This document shows, piece after piece, positions 56,043-64,000 of a DNA stretch of 64,000 nucleotides. The stretch comes from Erythrobacter sp. (GTDB lineage: Bacteria > Pseudomonadota > Alphaproteobacteria > Sphingomonadales > Sphingomonadaceae), in the NCBI RefSeq assembly GCF_024305245.1, contig NZ_JAMWYX010000006.1:62001-126000 (forward strand). Direction: 5' to 3'. A model generated the notes under the pieces. The model saw nothing but the letters and a program-made list of their open reading frames with translations, had not been told where the DNA came from and made no database searches. The position numbers and the translations under genes are program-made. The first letter of the stretch is position 1; each line of letters begins with the position of its first letter.

Positions 56043-57548
56043 TCAGGCCGCAGCCGGGCAGTAGCGCGCAAGGTAATCGCCATGCCCCGGCATTTGCTGG
56101 ACGAGATAGCGGATCGATTTCTCCATCTCGTCCACTTCCTCCCGCGTCTTGGCCGGATCGAATGTGTCGGCCATTGCGTTGTGGCCGCCCATGTTGATGC
56201 CTTGCCCCATCATGACTGCCGCCCAGCTGGTTTCGGTGAACAGTTCGTCCTCCTCGCGGAAGATCTGGCCGTTGGCCTTGAAGATCTCGACCTTCTCGGT
56301 GAGAGTATCGGGCACGTCCATCGTGCGGACATAGTTCCAGAAATCCGAATCATCGCGCGAAGTGGCGTTGTAATGCAGGATCAGGAAGTCGCGGATGCGG
56401 GCATATTCGCGCCCCGTCAGGCGGTTGAAGGCATCTTCCTGCACCTGGGTGATCCCGTCGAGCGACAGAAGCGATATGAGCTTGTCGATGCCGGTGTTGA
56501 CGAGGTGGATCGAGGTTGATTCCAGCGGCTCCATGAAACCCGCCGCCAACCCCAGCGCGACCACGTTCTTGTTCCAGAACTTCTTGCGCCGTCCGGTAAC
56601 GAACCGCAGGAAGTTCGGCTCCGCCTGCGGCTTGCCCGCGATATTGCCCAGCAGGATGTCGAGCGCTTCGCCGTCCTCCATGTAACTTGAACAATAGACA
56701 TGGCCGTTGCCGTTGCGGTGCTGCAGCGGCACCTGCCACTGCCATCCGGCCCTGTGCGCAGTGGCGCGGGTGAAGGGCGGGGGCGGGCCGCCGTCATCGC
56801 GCAGGCAGGGGAGCGCGACCGCGCGGTTGCAGGGCAGCCACTGGCTCCAGTCGTCGTACCCCGTCTTCAGCGCCTGTTCGATCAGCAAGCCGCGAAAGCC
56901 CGAGCAATCGATGAACAGATCGCCTGCGAACTGGCGGCCATCATCCAGCGTGACATTAGTGACAAAGCCGCTCTCGCCATCGAGCGCGACGTCGGCAATC
57001 CGGCCCTCCTGCCGCACCACACCGCGCGTTTCGGCAAAGCGCCGCAGATAGGCGGCATAGCGCCCGGCATCGAGGTGATAGGCGTAATTGACCGGCGGTA
57101 AATCGTCGCGCTTGTAATCTTCGGTGCGGGCGAATTTTCCGAAATAGGCCGCCATTGTTTCAAGGTTGAAGACCTGGATCGGGCGCTTGTCTCCGCCTTG
57201 CGCCATGTGGTGCCAGACATGGTGGAACGAGATCCCGCCCATCGTGTAGCCATAGGCGCCGAAGGGGTGGATGTAGCTTTCGCCGATCCGGTTCCAGTTT
57301 TCGAACTGGATGCCCAGCTTGAAGGTGCCGCCGACCTCGGCGAGCATTTCGCGCTCGTCGATCCCGAGCAACTCGTTGAAGCCGACGAAAGGTGGAATCG
57401 TTGCCTCGCCCACGCCGACCGTGCCGATGGCTTCGGATTCGATCAGCGTGATTTCCACAGGTCGTCCGGACTTGATGCGCGATAGTGCCGCCGCGGCCAT
57501 CCACCCGGCCGTTCCCCCGCCAACGATGATTATGCGTTGAATTGCCAT
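56043..57548 (-). CDS. Tryptophan halogenase-like flavoprotein
   Basis: A 501-residue FAD enzyme of the flavin-dependent halogenase family. The FAD motif is IIIVGGGTAGWMAAA. Lys77 lies in GGTFKLGIQFENW, the W-x-W-x-I/V-P motif is GWQWQVPL, and Glu343 is in FMEPLESTSIHLV, the positions of the catalytic Lys and Glu in PrnA-type enzymes. Such genes often sit beside TonB receptors in sugar-uptake loci of Caulobacter and Xanthomonas relatives, where their true substrate is unknown. ATG 57548 starts at the FAD motif. It is divergent from the TonB receptor across a LacI-type operator. Confidence 0.9.
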   Translation of the reverse strand: MAIQRIIIVGGGTAGWMAAAALSRIKSGRPVEITLIESEAIGTVGVGEATIPPFVGFNELLGIDEREMLAEVGGTFKLGIQFENWNRIGESYIHPFGAYGYTMGGISFHHVWHHMAQGGDKRPIQVFNLETMAAYFGKFARTEDYKRDDLPPVNYAYHLDAGRYAAYLRRFAETRGVVRQEGRIADVALDGESGFVTNVTLDDGRQFAGDLFIDCSGFRGLLIEQALKTGYDDWSQWLPCNRAVALPCLRDDGGPPPPFTRATAHRAGWQWQVPLQHRNGNGHVYCSSYMEDGEALDILLGNIAGKPQAEPNFLRFVTGRRKKFWNKNVVALGLAAGFMEPLESTSIHLVNTGIDKLISLLSLDGITQVQEDAFNRLTGREYARIRDFLILHYNATSRDDSDFWNYVRTMDVPDTLTEKVEIFKANGQIFREEDELFTETSWAAVMMGQGINMGGHNAMADTFDPAKTREEVDEMEKSIRYLVQQMPGHGDYLARYCPAAA

Positions 57549-57650
57549 GTTTTCCTCAATCCCTGCCGGGCGAATTCGCCCTTGATGTCCGGGATTCTGC
57601 CGCCCCGCGATGTGTTGCCAGAATGCAATATACCACACGGATTACAAGTC

Positions 57651-57666
57651 TTGAGAACGCTCACAA
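57651..57666. promoter_or_regulatory. LacI-type operator in the halogenase/TonB-receptor divergent region
   Basis: TTGAGAACGCTCACAA has a central CG and near-symmetric arms (TTGAGAAC against TTGTGAGC on the other strand). It matches the site at 63710-63725 at 13 of 16 positions. It lies 102 bp from the halogenase start and 77 bp from the receptor start. The nearby LacI-family gene at 61394 is the likely cognate regulator. Confidence 0.65.
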
Positions 57667-57743
57667 TATGCGCTACGAATGCATCAGCAAGCTCCAGTGG
57701 ACGGCAAGAATGTGCCACGGGGATAGGGGAGAGTTGAAACATC

Positions 57744-60700
57744 ATGAAAAACGCATCCGTTGCGCCGCGTCGCCGCCTGTTCGTTCTTGGCACCGCCTCA
57801 GCTCTGGCGATGTCCGCCGCGCTGGCATCTCCCGCACTGGCGCAGGATGCCGAGACCGAGGCCGAATCCGAATCCGAAGAGGAAGCGGTCGTTGCAGAGC
57901 CTCAGGAAGGTGACATCATCGTCACCGGCTTCCGCGCCTCGCTGGAATCGGCGCAGAATATCAAGCGTGACGCCGACACCTTCGTCGATGCCGTGACTGC
58001 CGAAGATATCGGCGCGCTGCCCGACCGGTCCGTGGCCGAAACGCTGCAGCGCATCCCCGGCATCACTATCGGGCGGTTCGAAAAGACCACTGACCCCGAC
58101 CGGTTCTCGGTCGAAGGCACCGGCGTCATCATCCGCGGCCTGCCGTTCGCGCGCTCGGAACTGAACGGACGCGACATTTTCTCCGCCACCGGCGGGCGCG
58201 AACTCAGCTTCAACGATGTCTCGCCCGAATTGCTGGGCCGGGTCGAGGTGTTCAAGAACGTCACCGCCGACATGATCGAAGGCGGGCCGTCGGGCACGGT
58301 CAACCTCGTCACGCGCAAGCCGCTCGACAAGCGCGGCACCCATATCGCGGGCACGATCGAGGCCAATTACGGCGATCTGCGGCAGGAATGGTCGCCGGGC
58401 TTTTCGGTGCTGGGTTCGACCACTTACGAAAGTGACGCAGGTTCGCTCGGCTTCCAGCTGGCCTATGCCAAGTCCGAACTGCTGAGCCGCACCGATGCCT
58501 CGCAGGTCGCCGATCCCTGCTATCGTCCGGCTGATCTGGGCGGGCCATGCCTGCGCGCGCAGTCGGTCGGTTCGGGCGGGTTCGTGGGCGATCCCAACTT
58601 CACGCCCGAAAATTTCCCGCCTGACGGGGCCGTGCTGGTGCCCAAGGGCGCGGGCGTGCGCACCACCGATCTCGATCGTGACCGCGAGGCATGGTCTGCG
58701 GTTGTCCAGTATGAAGACCCCACCGGCAATTTCATCGCCACCTTCGAATGGCTCCGCGCCGAATCCGGGTTCCAATCCGAAGAATTCGCTCTGATTTCGC
58801 GCGTCGACGATGAAGCGCTGTTCCCGGTGGCGGCTGCGGGCAGCAATCTGCAGTTCGACGATCGCGGTTTCTTCCAGAGCGGAATCCTGACCCAGCGTCC
58901 TGGCGATGCCTATGCCACCCCGTTCGGGCGCGGCGGCATTCCGCTGGATTCGCTGCGCTTCCTGCGTGATACCAAGACCACGACGCAGGATTTCTCGTTC
59001 GATGTCAAATGGAACATCACCGACCGGTTCCGGGTCAATTTCGAAGCGCAGAACATCACCTCCGATCTGTCGCGCGATTCGGTGTTCGGTGCGCTCAGCA
59101 CCTTTGCCAATGTCGATCTCGACCTCAGCGGCAATGTGCCGCAGGTAAGCTTCATCGCGCCTCCGGGCGCGCCGGCCGATTACTTCACCTCCGGTCGTGA
59201 CAGCTATTACTGGTTCGGCCTCGACAGCCGCGAAAAGAACGAAGGCGAGTTGCAGAGCCTGCGCTTCGATGCCGAATATGACATCAGCGACACCGGCTTC
59301 TTCAAGGCCGCCCGTTTCGGCGCGCGCTGGGCAGAGCGTGATCGCACCACCCGCAACACCAACTTCAGCACCTGGGGCAACCTGTCGGCTGTGTGGGCCG
59401 GCCGTGCGGGCTGTGCCCCTTGGGGTGAGGGTTCGGGCTGCGGTGCCAGCGGGCCGGGTCCGTTCGGCAACGGGTTTATTCCGGGCCGCTATTACACCGG
59501 CCTGCCGGGTCAGGAATTCGCCATTGCCGGCGGTGCGTTCGTCGATGAATTCCCGGGTTACGCTCAATACCGCACACCGTTCGGCGACAATTTCCAACGC
59601 GGCAGCGCGCCGGTTCCAATCGAAAACGGCGGCGCGTTCTATTTCGGCGGCGATGACTTCCTCGGCGAATATCTGGCCGGTGTGACCGATCAGCAATTTG
59701 CCGAAATCCAGGAATTCGGCCAGTCGCCCGAACGGTTCAACTATGGCGTCAATGGCCGCGTCCGGCCCGACGAGGTGACGGGCGAGCCGGTGCCTTGCGA
59801 CATCGAAGGCGTGTACTGCCCCGGTGAAGTGTCGTTCGTGACCGAAGTGACCAAGGCGGCCTATGCCCGCGTCGATTACGGCACCGACTTCAGCAATGGC
59901 TGGAACCTTACCGGCAATATCGGCCTGCGCTACGTCGAAACGGAAGTCTCCAGCCTCGGCCGCATCGGCCTGCCTGATCCGCGCCGGTTCGATAACCCGG
60001 AAAACGGGTTCGCCAATGGTGACGGGATCGTGCAGCTGTCCGAAATCCAGGCAAGCTGTGCGGCCCCTCCGACACCCGGCGTGTTGCGCGGTTACTGCGA
60101 ATTGTCGACTGAAAGACAGGCACAATTTGCCGCCGCGCACACTGGCGAAGTGCTGATCGATGATCGCGACATCGTGTTCGAACACTGGCTGCCGAGCATC
60201 AATGCCAAACTTGATGTCGGCGACGGCCTGCTGTTCCGCGCGGCAGCATCGAAAAATATCTCGCGCCCCGATCTGCAGCTGTTCCGCGCAGGCGGCGGGA
60301 TCGGTGACAACACCAACGCCTTGCAGATAGCCGGAGCGCAGGCATTGGCCAACGGGCCGCTGTTCGCCTTGCAGACCGGCAACCGCAACCTGCTACCGGT
60401 TTCGATCTGGAACTACGATCTGTCGGTCGAATGGTATTTCGATGCCGTCGGTTCGGTGACGTTGTCGGGCTTCGTCAAGGATGTCAGCGGGTTCATCGAC
60501 ACCGGGTTTGCTACCGTCAACTACGACGCGAGCGTTCCGGTAGAGGTCGCACTCGAAGGTCCGGTCAATTCGCAGGACGGCATCCTCAAGGGCTTCGAGT
60601 TTGCATACCAGCAGACCTATGACTTCCTGCCGGGCTTCCTCAATGGCCTGGGTTCGCAGTTTACCTATACCTATGTCGACGGGAGCGACTTCTCCAACCC

Positions 60701-61121
60701 GACCCTGGCGGGTGTGGGTGCACCGTCAGTGGCGACCGGGGCAAACCCGCTGAACGCCGGCTCCTTTGTCGCCGGGCAGCCGCTGGCGGGGATTTCCAAG
60801 CACGCGCTGAACGCCACGGTGTTCTACGAAAAAGACTGGCTGTCGATGCGGGCCGCCTACAACTGGCGCTCGGACTTCCTGATCACGCCGCGCGACGACA
60901 TCTTCCCGTTCTCGCCGATCTGGCAGGAAGCGACGGGGCAGCTCGATGCGTCGATCTTCGTGTCGGTGATGGAGGGGCTGAAACTCGGCGTGCAGGGCGT
61001 GAACCTGCTCGACGAAGTGACGCGCACCACGCAGGTAGTCGATTTTGAGGGCAACCGCGTGACCCGCTCGGCATTCCGCAATGACCGGCGCTTCACCTTC
61101 CTTGCCCGCTTCGAATTCTGA
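57744..61121 (+). CDS. TonB-dependent outer-membrane receptor, carbohydrate-type
   Basis: A 1125-residue receptor. A signal peptide (SALAMSAALASPALAQ) is followed by a glutamate-rich tail and the box EGDIIVTGFRASLESAQNIKR. The plug starts with DAVTAEDIGALPDRSVAETLQRIPG, the signature of the large TonB receptors linked to sugar uptake in sphingomonads and Caulobacter. The barrel ends with FLARFEF, a standard terminal Phe. The upstream LacI-type site, the downstream LacI and MFS genes and the GH3 gene point to a glucan or oligosaccharide substrate (inference). Confidence 0.94.
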   Translation: MKNASVAPRRRLFVLGTASALAMSAALASPALAQDAETEAESESEEEAVVAEPQEGDIIVTGFRASLESAQNIKRDADTFVDAVTAEDIGALPDRSVAETLQRIPGITIGRFEKTTDPDRFSVEGTGVIIRGLPFARSELNGRDIFSATGGRELSFNDVSPELLGRVEVFKNVTADMIEGGPSGTVNLVTRKPLDKRGTHIAGTIEANYGDLRQEWSPGFSVLGSTTYESDAGSLGFQLAYAKSELLSRTDASQVADPCYRPADLGGPCLRAQSVGSGGFVGDPNFTPENFPPDGAVLVPKGAGVRTTDLDRDREAWSAVVQYEDPTGNFIATFEWLRAESGFQSEEFALISRVDDEALFPVAAAGSNLQFDDRGFFQSGILTQRPGDAYATPFGRGGIPLDSLRFLRDTKTTTQDFSFDVKWNITDRFRVNFEAQNITSDLSRDSVFGALSTFANVDLDLSGNVPQVSFIAPPGAPADYFTSGRDSYYWFGLDSREKNEGELQSLRFDAEYDISDTGFFKAARFGARWAERDRTTRNTNFSTWGNLSAVWAGRAGCAPWGEGSGCGASGPGPFGNGFIPGRYYTGLPGQEFAIAGGAFVDEFPGYAQYRTPFGDNFQRGSAPVPIENGGAFYFGGDDFLGEYLAGVTDQQFAEIQEFGQSPERFNYGVNGRVRPDEVTGEPVPCDIEGVYCPGEVSFVTEVTKAAYARVDYGTDFSNGWNLTGNIGLRYVETEVSSLGRIGLPDPRRFDNPENGFANGDGIVQLSEIQASCAAPPTPGVLRGYCELSTERQAQFAAAHTGEVLIDDRDIVFEHWLPSINAKLDVGDGLLFRAAASKNISRPDLQLFRAGGGIGDNTNALQIAGAQALANGPLFALQTGNRNLLPVSIWNYDLSVEWYFDAVGSVTLSGFVKDVSGFIDTGFATVNYDASVPVEVALEGPVNSQDGILKGFEFAYQQTYDFLPGFLNGLGSQFTYTYVDGSDFSNPTLAGVGAPSVATGANPLNAGSFVAGQPLAGISKHALNATVFYEKDWLSMRAAYNWRSDFLITPRDDIFPFSPIWQEATGQLDASIFVSVMEGLKLGVQGVNLLDEVTRTTQVVDFEGNRVTRSAFRNDRRFTFLARFEF

Positions 61122-61134
61122 GGCGAGCAAAACC

Positions 61135-61368
61135 ATGATGCTGACAGGGCTGCTCAAGGCGGGAACGCCGAGAGCGGCCCTGCTGCTTTCAGGCGGGGCG
61201 ATGTGCAGCAGCGTGCTGCCAAAAGGCTCGCTTGAAGCCGCGGGTTCGGCGGAAGAAACCAATGTGAAACGGCTTGCCGCCAACGCCTTTCCCGCGCAAT
61301 TCGCAATCGACTGGATCAGGGGCTATCGCTGTACGAACGATCCCGATACGGGGCGTGCGTGCATGTGA
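61135..61368 (+). CDS. Possible small hypothetical protein
   Basis: A 77-residue frame between the TonB receptor and the lacI-type gene. A short hydrophobic N-terminal part (LLKAGTPRAALLLSGGAM) is followed by a hydrophilic part with two cysteines near the end. GAGGCGAG lies upstream of ATG 61135. No family is recognised and it may be a chance frame; it is reported because it fills most of the 270 bp gap. Confidence 0.3.
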   Translation: MMLTGLLKAGTPRAALLLSGGAMCSSVLPKGSLEAAGSAEETNVKRLAANAFPAQFAIDWIRGYRCTNDPDTGRACM

Positions 61369-61393
61369 TGAGCGGGACGGGAATACAGGGCCA

Positions 61394-62461
61394 ATGGCGC
61401 GCGGGCGCAAGTCAGTCACGATCAGGGATGTTGCCGAGGATGCGGGAGTCTCGCTCCAGACGGTAAGCCGTGTCGTCAATGGCGGGCCGAACGTGCGCGC
61501 GCAATTGCGCGACAAGGTGCGCGCCTCGATCGATCGGCTGGGCTATGTCCCCAGCCTCGCCGCACAGCGCATGAGCGGGTCGCGATCCTACATCATCCTC
61601 GCCATCAATGATCGTGAACGCACGCTGGCCGACTGGCGCGAGCGGCGCGGCACCGACTGGGTCGACCAGATGTTGCTGGGCGGGATCCTGACCTGCTCCA
61701 AGCACGGCTACCGGATGATGGTCGAACTGATCGACACCCATTCCGACCATGTCGAACGCGAGTTGGGCGCGGCGATCTCGGCGCTGCAGCCCGATGGCGT
61801 GGTGCTGACCCCGCCGCACTCGGAAAACCGGCTGATCACGGCGCTGCTGGCGGAACGGGATATTCCCTTTGCCCGGATCGGATCGATGGAGCCGGGGCCG
61901 GGCATTGCGCTGACGATGGGCGATGACGGCGCGGCGCATCTTGCCGCCAGCCGATTGATCGAACTCGGCCACCGCCGCATTGCGATGATTGCAGGCCCGG
62001 CGCAATACAGCCTCAGCGGTTGGCGGATCGAGGGCTGGAAGCGTGCCCTTGGCGAACACGGCCTGCCGTGGGAGGGCCTGCTCGAAGCGGGCGATTTCGG
62101 TTACGAATCCGGCACGCGGGCCACGCGCGCGCTGCTCGATCGAAACCCTGATCTGACAGCGATCATCGCCAGCAGCGATCAGATGGCGCTGGCCGCACTC
62201 GAAGTCGCGCGGGACCGCGGGATGAGCGTGCCGCGCGACCTGTCGCTGGTGTCGTTCGACAACACTCCGATCGTGCGTTTCACCCAGCCGCCGCTGACCG
62301 CCATCGACCAACCGATTTCGGAGACGGTGTCGCGCGCGGTAGAGCAGCTTATCCTTCACGGCCGCGACGAGGGAGGCGATGCCGTGATCGAAGTCGCCGC
62401 CACCCTGATCGAACGGTCGTCCACCGCGCCCGCGCCGCCAAGCATTTCGGACGCGGCTTGA
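61394..62461 (+). CDS. LacI-family transcriptional regulator
   Basis: A 355-residue regulator. The N-terminal helix-turn-helix is VTIRDVAEDAGVSLQTVSRVVNGGPNV, followed by the hinge helix YVPSLAAQRMSG and a periplasmic-binding-like effector domain (GDDGAAHLAASRLIELGHRRIAMIAGP, TAIIASSDQMALAAL, LSLVSFDNTPIVRFTQPPLTAI). It likely controls the receptor, halogenase and GH3 genes through the 16 bp operator found at both promoters. The stop overlaps the MFS start (TTGA). Confidence 0.93.
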   Translation: MARGRKSVTIRDVAEDAGVSLQTVSRVVNGGPNVRAQLRDKVRASIDRLGYVPSLAAQRMSGSRSYIILAINDRERTLADWRERRGTDWVDQMLLGGILTCSKHGYRMMVELIDTHSDHVERELGAAISALQPDGVVLTPPHSENRLITALLAERDIPFARIGSMEPGPGIALTMGDDGAAHLAASRLIELGHRRIAMIAGPAQYSLSGWRIEGWKRALGEHGLPWEGLLEAGDFGYESGTRATRALLDRNPDLTAIIASSDQMALAALEVARDRGMSVPRDLSLVSFDNTPIVRFTQPPLTAIDQPISETVSRAVEQLILHGRDEGGDAVIEVAATLIERSSTAPAPPSISDAA

Positions 62462-63669
62462 ACCCGTCGCTGCCGGAGGCCGCTCGCCAGCCGGGCTGGT
62501 TTCTGGTGCTGTTCGCATTGGCAGCGGCGGGCGGGGCAGTGGCCTATGTTCCGCTGCTGACGGTGCTGCTGCCGCAGCGGATCGCCGAATTGCAGGGCAG
62601 CGAGGATGTCGCGGTGCTGGCACAGGTGAGCTTCTTCGGCGCGGTGGTGGCCAGCATCGCCAATATCGCGGCCGGCATATTGAGCGATCGCTTTGCCATG
62701 CGCCGCCCGTGGATCGTGGCAGGACTGGCGCTTTCCACAGTGCTGCTGCTGGCGGTCGGCGAAGCGCGATCGGCGAGCGAATTGGTTCTGCTGGTGATGG
62801 CCTGGCAAGTCGGGCTTAATCTGATGCTTGGGCCGCTGATGGCGTGGGCCGGGGACTGCTTTCCCGATAGCCAGAAGGGCGTGCTCGGCGGCGCTTTGGC
62901 AGTGTCTCCGGCGCTGGGGGCGCTGGCGGGGTCGCTGGTGACGTATGGCGGGCTGGTTCCTGTAGAGGGGCGATTGTGGCTGGTCGCAGCGCTTGTCGCA
63001 GCGCTGGTGCTGCCGGCGGTGGTCTGCGGCGGCGGGCGCACCCGCGCGAACCTGATGCAGCCGCGCGTCGCGGTCGCCGGAGATGATCTGCCGAAGGTCG
63101 ACCACGCGGTGCGCCGGATGTGGTTGGCGCGGTTTCTGGTGCAGGTGGCCGAAGGCGGCATGTTCGCGTTTCTGCTGTTCTGGCTCCGATCACTGGCGCC
63201 GGGTTTCCCGGAGAATGCGGCGGCCAATATCTTCAGCGTGGTGCTGGTCTGTGCAGTGCCGCTGTCGCTGCTGCTGGGCCGCTGGTCGGATCGGCATGGC
63301 CGCCCGATCCTGCCGCTCGCGGCATGCGCGCTGCTGTGCGCGGCGGGGATGCTGGTGATGGCGGGGGCGGGCACGCTCGCGCTGGCGGTGGCGGGTTACG
63401 TGCTGTTTGCCATTGCTGCCGCGATCTTTCTTGCGCTCCACACGGGTCAGACCTTGCGGGTGCTGCCCGCGCCGCAACATCGCGGGCGCGATCTGGGATT
63501 TTTCAACCTCACCAACACGCTGCCGGGAATGGTGATGCCGTGGCTGACGGTGATGTTGGTGCCGGGGCTCGGCTATTCCGCGCTGTTCGTGCTGTTCGCG
63601 GCCCTGTCGCTGGCGAGCGCGGTGCTGCTGGCAACCTTCGCGCGACCTGTGGGAACCCGCATCGCCTGA
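62458..63669 (+). CDS. MFS transporter, sugar-type
   Basis: A 403-residue protein with about twelve hydrophobic helices and an intracellular loop motif (GILSDRFAMRRPW after helix 2; GRWSDRHGRPIL after helix 8). The TTG start at 62458 overlaps the lacI-type stop, so it is co-translated with the regulator. Its partners (TonB receptor outside, GH3 enzyme in the periplasm) suggest it imports the released sugar across the inner membrane. The substrate itself is not visible in the sequence. Confidence 0.88.
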   Translation: MNPSLPEAARQPGWFLVLFALAAAGGAVAYVPLLTVLLPQRIAELQGSEDVAVLAQVSFFGAVVASIANIAAGILSDRFAMRRPWIVAGLALSTVLLLAVGEARSASELVLLVMAWQVGLNLMLGPLMAWAGDCFPDSQKGVLGGALAVSPALGALAGSLVTYGGLVPVEGRLWLVAALVAALVLPAVVCGGGRTRANLMQPRVAVAGDDLPKVDHAVRRMWLARFLVQVAEGGMFAFLLFWLRSLAPGFPENAAANIFSVVLVCAVPLSLLLGRWSDRHGRPILPLAACALLCAAGMLVMAGAGTLALAVAGYVLFAIAAAIFLALHTGQTLRVLPAPQHRGRDLGFFNLTNTLPGMVMPWLTVMLVPGLGYSALFVLFAALSLASAVLLATFARPVGTRIA

Positions 63670-63680
63670 TCGCTTGATGC

Positions 63681-63708
63681 TTGCAAAAGGGCGCGGGGTT
63701 TGTAGTAT
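63681..63708 (+). promoter_or_regulatory. Candidate promoter of the GH3 gene
   Basis: TTGCAA (63681-63686) and TAGTAT (63703-63708) are separated by 16 bp, each matching the consensus at four of six bases. The LacI-type operator begins two bases after the -10, a classic repressing position. Confidence 0.4.
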
Positions 63709-63709
63709 C

Positions 63710-63725
63710 TTGATAACGTTCTCAA
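63710..63725. promoter_or_regulatory. LacI-type operator before the GH3 gene
   Basis: TTGATAACGTTCTCAA is a 16 bp dyad centred on CG with one mismatched pair between arms (TTGATAAC against TTGAGAAC). It matches the site at 57651-57666 at 13 of 16 positions and lies 47 bp before the GH3 start codon. Confidence 0.7.
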
Positions 63726-63772
63726 CTGAACGCACGACCAGCTGACCGATGGTCTTGGGAGGGACTTGCCTG

Positions 63773-64000
63773 GTGACGCGTAATATTTTCGGGCAGCTCG
63801 CAGCGAGCGCGGGCCTTGCTGCCTTGCTGGCCGGCTGTTCCACAACGGCTCCGTTGCAATCGACCGGCGCAGCTCCTGCCGTGCAGGCAAAGGCTGCACC
63901 CGCCACGCCTGAGCAATTGCTCGCGGCGATGAGCCTCGAGCGCAAGGTCGCGCAGATTGTGATGCCGGATATCGGCTCGATCACGCCTGCCGATGTGCGC
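63773..64000 (+). CDS. Glycoside hydrolase family 3 enzyme, N-terminus (3' truncated by window edge)
   Basis: The 76 visible residues begin with a lipoprotein signal ending LLAGCS. An alanine-rich linker follows, then the start of a GH3 catalytic domain (LLAAMSLERKVAQIVMPDIGSITPADV), the pattern of periplasmic beta-glucosidases and glucan exohydrolases. The GTG start has GGGAGGG about 9 bases before it; an in-frame ATG at 63749 is the longer alternative. Placement after a LacI-type operator fits a glucan-utilisation locus. The catalytic Asp lies beyond the window. Confidence 0.85.
   Translation, partial: MTRNIFGQLAASAGLAALLAGCSTTAPLQSTGAAPAVQAKAAPATPEQLLAAMSLERKVAQIVMPDIGSITPADVR

Noticed and set aside
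1..64000. Genomic island, prophage or transposon signatures
   Set aside because: No integrase, transposase, tRNA-flanked direct repeats or abrupt composition change was seen; the accessory loci look vertically settled.

Overview
The window is one continuous stretch of high-GC alphaproteobacterial chromosome, densely packed with genes. The order plsX-fabH-ihfA-merR, the block nfu / nitroreductase / tsaB-rimI-mucR-fur-plsC, the block miaB-phoH-ybeY-corC, a MucR regulator, two very large TonB-dependent receptors and a BLUF photoreceptor of the AppA type suggest a sphingomonad, most likely an Erythrobacter/Porphyrobacter relative. That assignment is inference from gene content, not a database match.

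Layout. 1-13.8 kb: housekeeping genes. These are fatty-acid initiation (plsX end, fabH), IHF alpha, a MerR regulator, SMC, two DsbA-like periplasmic proteins, a DciA-like DUF721 protein, MutY, a beta-lactamase-fold hydrolase, NudC, a FrnE-like protein and an HdeD-like membrane protein. 13.8-19.3 kb: a TonB receptor, a lysine-rich membrane protein and a sterol-desaturase-family protein. 19.5-32.0 kb: a ten-gene minus-strand operon. It encodes an ABC transporter (binding protein, permease, ATPase), a NikR-like ribbon-helix-helix regulator, two DUF1989 proteins, a biotin-dependent urea/guanidine carboxylase, an allophanate hydrolase, a soluble hybrid histidine kinase and a LuxR-type response regulator. 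Such sets used to be called urea carboxylase clusters. The DUF1989 pair makes guanidine, converted through carboxyguanidine and allophanate to ammonia, the better-supported substrate. 32-34.5 kb: a divergent beta-propeller lipoprotein and a BLUF plus B12-binding/SCHIC-like protein. 34.5-48 kb: DUF1489, MgtE, cyclophilin, a lipase-like lipoprotein, MiaB-PhoH-YbeY-CorC, a LysR regulator, PlsC, Fur, MucR, RimI, TsaB, a nitroreductase and Nfu. 48-56 kb: an M16 protease, class II DAHP synthase, the ergothioneine pair egtB-egtD and an FAD amine-oxidase-like protein. 56-64 kb: a carbohydrate-type locus with a tryptophan-halogenase-like flavoprotein, a TonB receptor, a LacI regulator, an MFS transporter and the start of a GH3 glycosidase.

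The most interesting signal is in the guanidine/urea operon. The same dyad, TATTAC-N14-GTAATA with identical spacing, occurs twice: in front of the transporter genes (32089-32114) and just before the NikR-like gene (29319-29344), inside the end of the ATPase gene. The NikR-like protein keeps the family fold pattern but has lost three of the four nickel ligands of E. coli NikR. Together these suggest an autoregulated, non-nickel NikR-family repressor controlling nitrogen scavenging from guanidine or urea. A second regulatory pair is a LacI-type operator present both in the halogenase/TonB divergent region and before the GH3 gene.

No rRNA, tRNA, CRISPR array, insertion sequence, phage gene or origin was recognised. 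No stretch over about 300 bases lacks a gene; the longest gap is 17214-17509.
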